Shown here: piece by piece, positions 1 through 7,189 of the stretch
Layout: each line of letters begins with the position of its first letter
How positions within the stretch are numbered: position 1 is the stretch's first letter
Source of the DNA: Mucilaginibacter sp.
GTDB lineage: Bacteria; Bacteroidota; Bacteroidia; Sphingobacteriales; Sphingobacteriaceae
Direction of reading: 5' to 3'
NCBI GenBank assembly: GCA_025934475.1
Contig: JAICXZ010000065.1
Coordinates: 1 to 9,541, forward strand
DNA length: 9,541 bases
The notes under the pieces: generated by a model
What the model was told of the DNA's origin: nothing
The model's input: only the letters and a program-made list of their open reading frames with translations
The model's database searches: none
Position numbers and translations under genes: made by a program

Positions 1-825
1 AACCGCGAAGGTGTAAACTGTTTGCCCGTCTACCTTTAGCTCAATAGAATAAATGCCGTTATGATTGAATGAGGTACTGTTCATGTCGGTCGCGGTGATG
101 CCAAACCCCGTTTCTCCGCTTACATTAATTATTTGTGGTTTCATCATCCGATAATGGCCTGCAGCACCTGTCACGCCGAAAAACTGGCGTGGTGTCTTCT
201 CACTAAATGGGGCATCGCCTAGGTGATACACGCAAATAGTACCGAGGGTAGGAGGCACGCGATCGGGCATAGTAAGTCCGAACAATTGCGGGTTGATGGT
301 TTCCTGTGTTTGCGTATCCCTGATCTCGAAATGCAAATGCGGCCCTTCGGACGCCCCTGCATTGCCAGACCACGCGATCACATCACCCTGGCAAATCATT
401 ACCTGGAAGGGGGCAAGATTGAAATCAACCTCAAAGCTTTGCTGCTGATATTGCTGCGCTCTTACCAGTTTTTCCAATTCTGGAGCAAAGCGTTCTATGT
501 GTCCGTATACAGTTGTAAAGCCGTTGGGGTGTGTGACATAAATGGCATTGCCAAAGCCGCCAAACTGGACGCGCAACCGGGAAATGTAACCATCATAGGC
601 TGCATGGACCGGGTAGCCAGTTGTGTTATTGGTTTTAAAATCTAAGCCTGAGTGAAAATGGTTGGGCCTTAACTCGCCAAATGATCCTGCGGTGCTTGGC
701 GGTAAGTCCAGCGGGTAACGGAAAAAGTTTTTGGGGTATTGTTTCGTTTGAACAATATCCTGTGCTGAGCAATTTAAAATCAGGCCGGATAAGGCGATTA
801 ATAGGGTAGCAAATCTTTTTATCAT
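1..825 (-). CDS. Secreted M23-family metallopeptidase (3' end beyond window)
   Basis: Probable zinc-dependent endopeptidase that cuts peptidoglycan cross-links in the periplasm. The reverse frame from the ATG at 825 is open for 275 codons to the left edge, so the C-terminus is missing. Residues 1-22 form a signal peptide (MIKR, hydrophobic stretch, then SAQ before Asp23, a common signal peptidase I pattern). Cys19 is unlikely to be a lipobox because Asn precedes it. M23/LytM metal and catalytic motifs are all present: HxxxD (His58, Asp62), YGH (His109) and HLH (His163, His165). The stretch after about residue 185 is a non-catalytic extension with a beta-rich look, as in longer Bacteroidetes M23 proteins. 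It starts 2 bases after the stop of the upstream FAH-family gene, so the two are probably co-transcribed. The fold is certain; the exact bond cleaved is not visible. Confidence 0.9.
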   Translation of the reverse strand, partial: MIKRFATLLIALSGLILNCSAQDIVQTKQYPKNFFRYPLDLPPSTAGSFGELRPNHFHSGLDFKTNNTTGYPVHAAYDGYISRLRVQFGGFGNAIYVTHPNGFTTVYGHIERFAPELEKLVRAQQYQQQSFEVDFNLAPFQVMICQGDVIAWSGNAGASEGPHLHFEIRDTQTQETINPQLFGLTMPDRVPPTLGTICVYHLGDAPFSEKTPRQFFGVTGAAGHYRMMKPQIINVSGETGFGITATDMNSTSFNHNGIYSIELKVDGQTVYTFAV

Positions 826-827
826 CC

Positions 828-1439
828 CTATTTAACGTAGAAATCGAGCATTTTCTGACCTTCAAGATAAGCTTCCAGGTGGTCGCCTACATTAACTCTA
901 CCTACTCCGGGTGGCGTACCGGTGAAAATCAGGTCGCCCTTTTTGAGCGTAATGTACTGTGACACAAAAACAATAATGCGCTCAAATGAAAATAAAAGAT
1001 CTTTGGTATTTCCCTGCTGACGGGTTTCCCCGTTAATATCCAGGTTGAAATTGATGCTGTAGATATCCGAAAAATTCGATTTCGGCACAAAATTGCCCAC
1101 CGGCGCTGACCCGTCAAAGGCTTTAGCAAGTTCCCATGGCAAGCCTTTTTCCTTGTGACGTTGCTGAACATCACGAGCGGTAAAGTCAATACCCAAACCG
1201 ATTTCATCATAATAATTAGCCGCGAATTTTTCGCTGATGTGTTTGCCTTCTTTGCAAACCTTCAATACAACCTCGATCTCGTGATGCACATCTTCAGAAA
1301 ATTCGGGATGATAGAAAGGCTTGTTTTCACGCAATAAGGCCGTATCCGGCTTCATAAATATCACCGGGACGGTAGGCACCGGGTTATTCAACTCTTTGGC
1401 GTGCTCAGCATAGTTGCGGCCAATGGCTATTATTTTCAT
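828..1439 (-). CDS. FAH-family hydrolase, acylpyruvase/FAHD1-like
   Basis: Cytosolic metal-dependent hydrolase or decarboxylase of short keto acids. Relatives include acylpyruvate hydrolase, oxaloacetate decarboxylase (human FAHD1) and bacterial YcgM-type proteins. The ATG at 1439 gives 203 residues, a usual length for the single-domain family; the frame can extend three codons to a TTG at 1448, but the conserved IGRNY motif near the start favours the ATG. Visible family residues are the His13-Glu16 dyad in GRNYAEHAKE, the metal ligands Glu54 and Glu56 in HHEIEV, Asp85 in GIDFTARD, Lys106 in ELAKAFDGSAPVG, and the C-terminal FTGTPPGVGRV loop. Its stop is followed after 2 bases by the M23 peptidase start. 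No pathway genes for aromatic degradation lie nearby, so a general keto-acid clean-up role is likelier than tyrosine catabolism. The substrate is an inference. Confidence 0.92.
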   Translation of the reverse strand: MKIIAIGRNYAEHAKELNNPVPTVPVIFMKPDTALLRENKPFYHPEFSEDVHHEIEVVLKVCKEGKHISEKFAANYYDEIGLGIDFTARDVQQRHKEKGLPWELAKAFDGSAPVGNFVPKSNFSDIYSINFNLDINGETRQQGNTKDLLFSFERIIVFVSQYITLKKGDLIFTGTPPGVGRVNVGDHLEAYLEGQKMLDFYVK

Positions 1440-1461
1440 GGGGGGCAAATCTAACGATTTG

Positions 1462-1555
1462 AGTTGAATGGTTGATTGAGTTGGATAAGTTGATTAAGTT
1501 ATAGCGTTGGTTTTAACCCAATCAACTCAATCCAAATTATTCAACCTAATCAACT
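1462..1555. repeat. GT-rich imperfect inverted repeat (stem-loop element)
   Basis: The left arm (1462-1500) and the reverse complement of the right arm (1515-1555) align over about 41 positions with roughly 34 matches and two single-base gaps, around a 14-base loop (1501-1514). Both arms are built from reiterated GTTGATT and GAGTTG words. It fills almost the whole gap between two reverse-strand genes and its outer edge overlaps the TAG stop (1554-1556) of the T9SS-sorted protein. It could act as a transcription terminator or mRNA 3' stabiliser for that gene, or be a copy of a dispersed intergenic repeat. No T-run follows the stem on the reverse strand, which weakens the simple intrinsic-terminator reading. 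Confidence 0.65.
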
Positions 1556-2045
1556 ATAATACCGATATCCTCTTAATCACCGATTCATTGCCGGCCATTA
1601 CGCGGATAAAATAGAAGCCTCTTTGTAATTTGTTGTTAAGGAGGTAAGTGTAGTTCTGCTCACCCGAGGTGATTCTTTGCGAGATGAGGGTGATCACGTC
1701 GTTACCCAAAACGTCCATGACTTTTACCGTGACGATGGCGTTGCGCGACAGATTATATTTAATGTTGATCTGATCGGTTATAGGGTTGGGGAAAACTTGC
1801 ACATCATTCAGCAGTTTGTCGTCGGGCTTTGATACGCTAAATTTTTGAGCCGAAACAACCGCAGGCTTTAAGGGAGGAAGCGAAAGGTGCAAACCATTTC
1901 GTCCGTAAGTAGTTTTTGTTGAGGTAAGTTTGCGGATTGTGTCAGCACGACCAAGCCTGTAATTGCCCGCAAGAGCAAAATTGATGGATACCGCAAGCGC
2001 GACCATTAGTATCCACGAAATTTTATGCGGGTAAATTTGCCTCAT
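1554..2045 (-). CDS. Very small protein with T9SS type A C-terminal sorting domain
   Basis: Predicted secreted protein of 163 residues. Residues 1-26 are a signal peptide with a hydrophobic core at about 11-26 ending ALA-Gly. Residues 27-83 are polar with no recognisable domain. Residues 84-163 match the Por/type IX secretion sorting domain: VFPNPITDQINIKY near the start, a beta-strand pattern with VMDVLGNDV, and the closing GFYFIRVMAGN...KRISVL. In this family the C-terminal domain directs cargo through the outer membrane and is normally removed or used for attachment. Here almost no cargo remains, which is odd; most such proteins are several hundred residues or longer. The ATG at 2045 is supported by the signal peptide. 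It is flanked by an inverted repeat downstream and a divergent gene upstream, so it is probably transcribed alone. Function unknown. Confidence 0.85.
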   Translation of the reverse strand: MRQIYPHKISWILMVALAVSINFALAGNYRLGRADTIRKLTSTKTTYGRNGLHLSLPPLKPAVVSAQKFSVSKPDDKLLNDVQVFPNPITDQINIKYNLSRNAIVTVKVMDVLGNDVITLISQRITSGEQNYTYLLNNKLQRGFYFIRVMAGNESVIKRISVL

Positions 2046-2061
2046 GCTTAAAATTATAATA

Positions 2062-2069
2062 CAAAAATA
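2062..2069 (-). promoter_or_regulatory. Candidate Bacteroidetes -7 box for the T9SS-sorted gene
   Basis: On the reverse strand the bases read TATTTTTG, a perfect match to TAnnTTTG. It lies 16 bases before the ATG at 2045, which would give a very short leader. No clear TTG-type -33 element is seen at the expected spacing, and the surroundings are AT-rich, so a chance match is possible. Confidence 0.35.
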
Positions 2070-2100
2070 TAAATAATGGACGCTAGAATTTAGTTAGGTT

Positions 2101-2108
2101 TAATTTTG
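2101..2108 (+). promoter_or_regulatory. Candidate -7 box upstream of kup
   Basis: TAATTTTG on the forward strand matches TAnnTTTG exactly, 138 bases before the kup start. It would give a long 5' leader of about 130 bases. No good -33 element is visible. The divergent intergenic region 2046-2246 that contains it is AT-rich and otherwise shows no coding potential. A weaker alternative is TTGGTTTG at 2218-2225, one mismatch from consensus and close to the gene. Confidence 0.25.
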
Positions 2109-2116
2109 AATAAGAT

Positions 2117-2136
2117 TTTAACAAAATTTAACAAAA
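2117..2136. repeat. Tandem 10-bp direct repeat in the kup upstream region
   Basis: TTTAACAAAA occurs twice back to back (2117-2126 and 2127-2136). It sits about 110 bases before the kup start and about 70 bases before the start of the divergent gene, so it could be a pair of protein-binding half sites or simply AT-rich sequence. Seen directly; role unknown. Confidence 0.5.
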
Positions 2137-2246
2137 AATGTGTTCATCACAAATATTTACTTGATTATGGGCGAAAGGCAGTATCTTAATCGCCGAAAAT
2201 TATAGTACCCCTATTTGTTGGTTTGATTACTAAATAGCATTCAACC

Positions 2247-4193
2247 GTGTCGCAACAAAAACATATGCAAAGGCTGTCAGCAGCCGGACTTTTAATTAGC
2301 CTGGGTATTATTTATGGCGATATTGGCACATCGCCGCTCTACGTTTTCAAAGCCATCGTAGGGAAGACTGCGATCAACGAATTATTGGTCCTGGGTGGTG
2401 TCTCCTGCATTTTTTGGACGCTTACATTACAAACCACCATAAAATATGTGATCATCACCCTTCAGGCCGATAATAAAGGTGAGGGTGGTATATTTTCACT
2501 GTTTTCGCTGGTGCGAAGGCGTGCCAAATGGCTGGTTATACCGGCCGTTATTGGCGGTTGTGCACTTTTGGCCGACGGTATCATTACACCACCTATTACT
2601 ATATCTTCGGCAATTGAGGGCCTCCAGACCTACTATCCGCATATGCACACCGAAGTGGTTGTAATTTGCATTATAGCGGCTTTATTTATCATTCAGCAAT
2701 TTGGAACCTCGCTGGTGGGGAAGGCATTCGGACCCATGATGTTCATCTGGTTTACGATGATGGGCGTGCTTGGTGTTTCTTTTATTATCGAGATGCCCTC
2801 TGTGTTCAAGGCCCTGAACCCTTTTTATGGCATCCGTTTATTAACTTCAGATCCGGCTCATTCTTTTGTTATCCTTGGCGCCGTGTTTTTGTGTACTACA
2901 GGTGCCGAGGCATTATATTCTGACCTTGGCCACTGCGGCCGGGGAAATATCCAGATCAGCTGGATATATGTGAAAAGCTGCCTGGTGCTCAATTACCTCG
3001 GGCAGGCAGTTTGGCTGCTGCACCACAACGGAACGTCAATGGACCTCAATTTGCATAATCCCTTTTTCGAGATTATGCCGCAATGGTTCTCTTTGTATGG
3101 GATTGGTATTGCAACCATAGCTGCTATTATTGCCAGCCAGGCTCTTATTTCCGGTTCGTATACGCTTATCGCCGAGGCCGTGCGTTTGAATCTTTGGCCC
3201 AAGGTGCGCATCAATTATCCAACTGAGCAAAAGGGGCAATTATATGTTCCCAGCACTAATTGGTTGTTGTGTGCAGGTTGTATCGGCGTGACATTGTTGT
3301 TTGAGCACTCCGACCGGATGGAGGCTGCTTACGGCTTGAGTATTACGGTAGCCATGCTGATGACCACCATCCTGGTTTCCCGATTCCTCGCTAAGCGGAA
3401 ATTTCCCCAATACATCATTGTGATTTTTCTGATAGTTTACATATGGATCGAACTGACATTCTTATCGGGCAATCTCGTTAAGTTTGTTAACGGTGGTTGG
3501 TTCACTTTGTCGGTCGGCGCGTTTCTTTTCTCCATCATGTGGACGTCGCACATCGCCCGTAAAATTAGAAACCGTTACGTTAAGTTTATCGCAATAGAAG
3601 ACTACTACAGTATTATTAAGGAGCTTAGCGACGATGAGTCGGTACCTAAATATGCATCGCAATTGGTATACCTCACCAGCGCTAATTTCAATTCGGAGAT
3701 TGAATCCAAGATCATCTATTCTATTTTACAAAAGCAGCCTAAACGAGCTGACGTTTACTGGCTGGTACACGTTGATGTGGTGGACGAACCCTACAAAAGG
3801 GAATACGAGGTAGACTTCCTGGTGCCAAATAAGCTCATCCGGATCGATTTTAAGCTCGGTTTTCGCATTGAACAGCAAATCAATATGCTTTTTAGAAAAG
3901 TAGTTGAAGATTTGGTGAAAAAAGGAGAAGTTAATATCACAAGTAAATACAAATCGCTGAACAGGCATAAGATTGTGGGCGATTTCCGTTTCGTGGTTAT
4001 AGAAAAGATCATGTCGCGTTCACATGGCTTGTCATTCTATGAGAAGTTTGTTATGAACTTCTATGTAGTACTCAAAAAGATAAGCCTTTCGGAAGAGCGT
4101 GCATTTGGCCTCGACCTGAGCTTTGTAACGGTTGAGAAAGTGCCGCTGATGATAACAGATCCGGAAACAGTAGAAATGCAGCGGATATCTTAG
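2247..4193 (+). CDS. kup: KUP-family potassium uptake protein
   Basis: Inner-membrane K+ uptake transporter, thought to be a K+/H+ symporter, of 648 residues (E. coli Kup has 622). The family signature GIIYGDIGTSPLYVFKA lies at residues 20-36. Other conserved blocks are QADNKGEGGIFSL (73-85), ADGIITPPITISSAIEGL (109-126), TTGAEALYSDLGHCG (217-231), SQALISGSYTLIAEA (297-311) and NGGWF (415-419). Acidic residues Asp25, Glu124 and Glu221 sit in the blocks where the family carries residues needed for transport. About 12 membrane segments span residues 11-433, followed by a soluble C-terminal domain of about 210 residues. The start is GTG at 2247; an in-frame ATG at 2265 would remove only six residues and still keep the first membrane segment, so either is possible. 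It is divergent from the T9SS-sorted gene and 106 bases upstream of a PAP2 phosphatase gene. Confidence 0.96.
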   Translation: MSQQKHMQRLSAAGLLISLGIIYGDIGTSPLYVFKAIVGKTAINELLVLGGVSCIFWTLTLQTTIKYVIITLQADNKGEGGIFSLFSLVRRRAKWLVIPAVIGGCALLADGIITPPITISSAIEGLQTYYPHMHTEVVVICIIAALFIIQQFGTSLVGKAFGPMMFIWFTMMGVLGVSFIIEMPSVFKALNPFYGIRLLTSDPAHSFVILGAVFLCTTGAEALYSDLGHCGRGNIQISWIYVKSCLVLNYLGQAVWLLHHNGTSMDLNLHNPFFEIMPQWFSLYGIGIATIAAIIASQALISGSYTLIAEAVRLNLWPKVRINYPTEQKGQLYVPSTNWLLCAGCIGVTLLFEHSDRMEAAYGLSITVAMLMTTILVSRFLAKRKFPQYIIVIFLIVYIWIELTFLSGNLVKFVNGGWFTLSVGAFLFSIMWTSHIARKIRNRYVKFIAIEDYYSIIKELSDDESVPKYASQLVYLTSANFNSEIESKIIYSILQKQPKRADVYWLVHVDVVDEPYKREYEVDFLVPNKLIRIDFKLGFRIEQQINMLFRKVVEDLVKKGEVNITSKYKSLNRHKIVGDFRFVVIEKIMSRSHGLSFYEKFVMNFYVVLKKISLSEERAFGLDLSFVTVEKVPLMITDPETVEMQRIS

Positions 4194-4294
4194 TTTTGGG
4201 CGTTCAGTTGGCACTCTTTTGTTTCTTAGATATTAATAGATTGTTGTTTTAAGTAAACCATCTGCCTCAAAGGTTGTTAGAAAAAGAAAACATC

Positions 4295-4302
4295 TACCTT
4301 TG
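4295..4302 (+). promoter_or_regulatory. TAnnTTTG match overlapping the PAP2 gene start
   Basis: TACCTTTG matches the Bacteroidetes -7 consensus exactly. A TTG at 4274-4276 lies 18 bases upstream, close to the usual -33 spacing. The last bases of the box are the TTG used here as the start codon of the downstream gene. If this promoter is real, transcription would begin a few bases inside the open frame and translation would need a later start, so the promoter call and the start call compete. Confidence 0.4.
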
Positions 4303-5085
4303 AAAAAGATATTACTTGTATTGCTTTCGCTCATAGCCGCCAGGGCTATGGCATTGCCAGCTGATACCGGACTAACACTTTCAGATACTGTCCGAAAAGA
4401 TATTAAATCCGCTGATACCGTCAGATTTCCGTCGGAGAAAGTGGGGTCCATTATTCCCGGAGTTGCACTTGTGGCCTATGGGGGCTTGTCCTTTGTGGTG
4501 CATCCTATTAGACGCATTGACTATTACTTTAAAGATCGCATAAACGCCAGCGCCCCCCATTACAATTCCAAGATAGACGACTACACACAACTTGCTCCGG
4601 GCGCCGCTGTTTATATCTTAAACCTATTCGGCGACGAAGGGAAGCACCGGTTTTGGGACCGTACTGCATTGGCGGCTCTTTCGGGAGGGATATTGACCTT
4701 AGCGGATGGTACCAAGTACCTGGGGCATCGCGACCGCCCTGTAGGCACCGACCCGCTTTCATTTCCGTCGGGACATACAGGAGCAGCGTTTGTGGCGGCC
4801 GAATTTCTGTCGCAGGAGTACTCATGGAAATCTCCATGGTATGGGATTGCGGCCTATACCTGTGCTTCGGCTACTGCGGTCATGCGTATGTATAACCGGG
4901 CGCACTGGTTTAGCGATTGCGTTGCAGGCGCGGGTTTTGGCATACTCTCCACCAAGGCAGCCTATTGGCTCTATCCGCATATCAAACGGGCCTTATCTCA
5001 TAAAGATAAACATGGGCGCATGTCCATGCTGATGCCGAATTTTCAGGATGGTGCGCCGGGATTTGCATTTACCATGCAATTGTAA
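4300..5085 (+). CDS. Exported PAP2-superfamily phosphatase
   Basis: Predicted membrane-lipid or isoprenoid phosphatase acting outside the inner membrane, 261 residues. Residues 1-18 form a signal peptide (MKKILLVLLSLIAARAMA), which is the reason for choosing the TTG at 4300: there is no ATG or GTG upstream in frame before a stop at 4237. The next ATG (4348, residue 17) would remove the signal. The three PAP2 motifs are present: K-x6-RP (Lys139, Arg146-Pro147), PSGH (156-159) and R-x5-H-x3-D (Arg196, His202, Asp206). The usual Ser before that Arg is replaced by Met195, a mild deviation. DDYTQLAPGAAVY (93-105) is typical of Bacteroidetes versions. The C-terminus ends in a strand-like tail. It lies 106 bases after kup and converges on the SemiSWEET gene with 7 bases between stops. 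Possible substrates are undecaprenyl diphosphate, phosphatidylglycerophosphate or lipid A phosphate; sequence alone does not choose. Confidence 0.9.
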   Translation: MKKILLVLLSLIAARAMALPADTGLTLSDTVRKDIKSADTVRFPSEKVGSIIPGVALVAYGGLSFVVHPIRRIDYYFKDRINASAPHYNSKIDDYTQLAPGAAVYILNLFGDEGKHRFWDRTALAALSGGILTLADGTKYLGHRDRPVGTDPLSFPSGHTGAAFVAAEFLSQEYSWKSPWYGIAAYTCASATAVMRMYNRAHWFSDCVAGAGFGILSTKAAYWLYPHIKRALSHKDKHGRMSMLMPNFQDGAPGFAFTMQL

Positions 5086-5092
5086 CAAGCTA

Positions 5093-5356
5093 CTATTTAT
5101 AGCGGATCTTATAAATAAGTATAATACTCGCAAAGATCATCGTTACGGCATTGGCTAAACTGACCGGCAGGCTGCCGATCATGAGGCCATAGGCGAGCCA
5201 CAGCATCGTGCCCGCAGTGAAGAGACAATACATATAAAGCGATATGCCTGATGTGTCTTTGGTTTGAATGGTTTTGACGGCTTGCGGCAGAAAAGAGATA
5301 GTGGTACCAAATGCGGCTAATAATCCAATGACGGTGATGAGATCGAAGTGCAACAT
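5093..5356 (-). CDS. SemiSWEET sugar transporter (MtN3/PQ-loop family)
   Basis: Small inner-membrane protein of 87 residues with three membrane helices (about 6-24, 38-58 and 63-83), the size and topology of bacterial SemiSWEETs, which work as homodimers and let sugars pass down their gradient. The PQ motif is at residues 24-25 in SFLPQAVKTIQTKDTSGIS, followed by the conserved WLAYG (53-57) and LANAVT with Asn69. The Trp and Asn correspond to the sugar-pocket residues described for this family. The ATG at 5356 begins directly before helix 1. It lies 34 bases downstream of the amino acid permease gene on the same strand, so the two are probably co-transcribed. The sugar transported cannot be read from sequence. 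Confidence 0.92.
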   Translation of the reverse strand: MLHFDLITVIGLLAAFGTTISFLPQAVKTIQTKDTSGISLYMYCLFTAGTMLWLAYGLMIGSLPVSLANAVTMIFASIILIYKIRYK

Positions 5357-5390
5357 GGGCTAAAATTAATCAATTACTGTTAGTAAAAGA

Positions 5391-7115
5391 TTAATTTTCA
5401 AGCTTTGCCGGCGCTTTACTTTCCTTCCCAACGTTGCTGTTTTTGTAGCTGTAAGAGAAATAGATGACCAATCCGATCACAAGCCATATCAGGAACCTCA
5501 ACCAATTGGTATAGCCCATTTCTGTCATCAGGTAAAGGCAGCTTAATAGTCCCAGAACAGGTATAAGCGACAAGTTTTTGATGAATGCTGCCACAGTCAA
5601 TGCTGCTGATAAAAACAGGAAAATGAAGAATGGGAAGTTTTCGTGTACATTTTTACCTGTGAACATGCTGGCAATATAATCGCGGAAAAAATAGATGCCG
5701 GCTACGAAGAGAATCGGAACTATGAACTTTGCGTTTATATAGGGTAACTGAAAGCGACCTCGCCTGTGACCTTCCGTGCGCGGCAGTAATAGTACACCGC
5801 CGCAAACTAAAACAAAGGCGAATAGTGTTCCGATACTCGTTAAATCGGTTACTATTGTCAAGTTTAGAAACAATGCCGGAACCGCCACTACCAGGCCGGT
5901 TACTATTGTAGAGAATGAAGGTGTATGATATTTTGGATGTATACGAGAAAATATCTTTGGCAGCAAGCCATCGCGGCTCATGCTCATCCAGATGCGTGGT
6001 TGTCCTAACTGAAATATGAGGAGCACGCTCGCTGTGGCCACTACTGCACTTATCGATATAACGTAGCTAATGTTATGTAATCCGACCTTAGCGAAAACGA
6101 ATGCCAGCGGATCGCCAACCTGTAGTTCCTTATAGCTGACCATCCCGGTGAGTACAAGCGAGATCAGGATATAAAGGATGGTACAGATAATGAGCGAGTA
6201 GATCATGCCGCGCGGCAGGTCGCGTTGAGGGTTATTACATTCTTCCGCCGTGGTGGAGATAGCGTCAAAGCCGATATAAGCAAAGAAAACACCTGAAACA
6301 CCTTTCATTACACCGCTGAACCCGTTAGGCATAAAAGGATGCCAGTTTGCCGGTGTTACATAGAAGAATCCAATAAGAATAACACCGATAACAATGGCAA
6401 TTTTGAGGATTACCATAGCGTTGGTAGCCTTCCTCGTTTCGCGTATGCCAACATATACCAGGTACGTAATAGCAATGGTTATAGCAAGTGCCGGCAAATT
6501 GGCAATGAATTTAAAAGCTCCGAAACCAGGTGCCAGGTCCCAGGCAGCTGCATCCAATTTCATTCGGTCGGTAATTGCCGAAAGCTGATGAATAGCCTGA
6601 TCATGAAGAATGTCGGTGTGAGCGTTGTATGCCGTCAGATAATCAATAACTGTATACCTGGGTAGGTAAATGTGAAAGCCTTCAAGCAGATTTACAAAAT
6701 ATTCGCTCCATGATATGGCCACTGCGATATTTCCAATAGCATATTCCATCAACAAATCCCAGCCGATTATCCAGGCTATCAATTCGCCAAAAGAAGCGTA
6801 GGCATAAGTATAGGCGCTGCCAGCAACGGGTATCCGTGCCGCAAACTCAGCATAGCACAATGCCGAAAAGCCGCAGGTGACAGCTGTGATTACAAATAAT
6901 ATGCTAACTCCAGGTCCGCCATGGAATGCGGCTTCACCTATTGTCGAAAATATACCAGCACCGACTACCGCCGCAATACCCATCAGGGTAAGGTCCCTAA
7001 CACGAAGTTCTTTATTTAAATGAGGAGTCCCTGAATGTTCGCCATCGCCAAAACCGCTCGACACATCCGACAAAATTCTTTCAATGGTTTTCTTTCGAAA
7101 TATGCTCTTCGACAT
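5391..7115 (-). CDS. APC-superfamily amino acid permease, CAT-like
   Basis: Inner-membrane amino acid transporter of 574 residues in the cationic amino acid transporter/YfnA-like branch of the APC superfamily. The helix 1 substrate motif VVGAGIF is at residues 50-56. Next come the family signature CYAEFAARIPVAGSAYTYAY (87-106) and GWDLLMEYAIG (118-128). Further on, the loop EECNNPQRDLPRG after FFAYIGFDAISTT is diagnostic of this branch. About 12-14 membrane segments are visible. A polar insertion at about residues 148-205 between early helices is longer than in many bacterial relatives and probably forms an outside loop. The ATG at 7115 gives a polar 40-residue N-terminus. It is followed by the SemiSWEET gene and divergent from a PAP2 gene. 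Amino acid transport is secure; whether the substrate is cationic or a small neutral residue is not. Confidence 0.93.
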   Translation of the reverse strand: MSKSIFRKKTIERILSDVSSGFGDGEHSGTPHLNKELRVRDLTLMGIAAVVGAGIFSTIGEAAFHGGPGVSILFVITAVTCGFSALCYAEFAARIPVAGSAYTYAYASFGELIAWIIGWDLLMEYAIGNIAVAISWSEYFVNLLEGFHIYLPRYTVIDYLTAYNAHTDILHDQAIHQLSAITDRMKLDAAAWDLAPGFGAFKFIANLPALAITIAITYLVYVGIRETRKATNAMVILKIAIVIGVILIGFFYVTPANWHPFMPNGFSGVMKGVSGVFFAYIGFDAISTTAEECNNPQRDLPRGMIYSLIICTILYILISLVLTGMVSYKELQVGDPLAFVFAKVGLHNISYVISISAVVATASVLLIFQLGQPRIWMSMSRDGLLPKIFSRIHPKYHTPSFSTIVTGLVVAVPALFLNLTIVTDLTSIGTLFAFVLVCGGVLLLPRTEGHRRGRFQLPYINAKFIVPILFVAGIYFFRDYIASMFTGKNVHENFPFFIFLFLSAALTVAAFIKNLSLIPVLGLLSCLYLMTEMGYTNWLRFLIWLVIGLVIYFSYSYKNSNVGKESKAPAKLEN

Positions 7116-7141
7116 TCAGTTCTATTGAGTTAGGCTGGCTT

Positions 7142-7149
7142 CAAACATA
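7142..7149 (-). promoter_or_regulatory. Candidate -7 box for the permease/SemiSWEET transcript
   Basis: On the reverse strand the bases read TATGTTTG, a perfect TAnnTTTG match, 26 bases before the permease ATG. This gives a plausible short leader. A clear -33 TTG is not visible at the usual spacing. The box overlaps one arm of a 9-bp inverted repeat. Confidence 0.5.
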
Positions 7150-7178
7150 CTATTTTTTTCCATTGAATTAAATAGTAT
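7147..7178. repeat. 9-bp inverted repeat between divergent permease and PAP2 genes
   Basis: ATACTATTT (7147-7155) and AAATAGTAT (7170-7178) are exact reverse complements with 14 bases between them. The element lies in the 74-base divergent gap and overlaps the predicted -7 box of the permease gene. It could be an operator for a dimeric regulator, or a chance pairing in AT-rich DNA. Confidence 0.4.
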
Positions 7179-7189
7179 AACTTGCGGCC

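Noticed and set aside
223..645. Forward open frame of 140 codons
   Set aside because: It lies fully antisense to the M23 peptidase, whose reverse frame carries all catalytic motifs; the forward translation resembles no family.
635..865. Reverse open frame of 76 codons across the FAH/M23 junction
   Set aside because: Overlaps both well-supported genes in another frame and has no recognisable sequence.
1439..1448. Upstream TTG start for the FAH-family gene
   Set aside because: It adds only three residues, and the ATG at 1439 places the conserved IGRNY motif at the usual distance from the N-terminus.
2046..2246. Riboswitch (for example c-di-AMP type) upstream of kup
   Set aside because: The region is AT-rich without the conserved helices of a known riboswitch that I can recognise by eye.
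4529..5032. Several open frames of 80-102 codons on both strands
   Set aside because: All are shadows of the exported PAP2 gene, which has a signal peptide and intact motifs.
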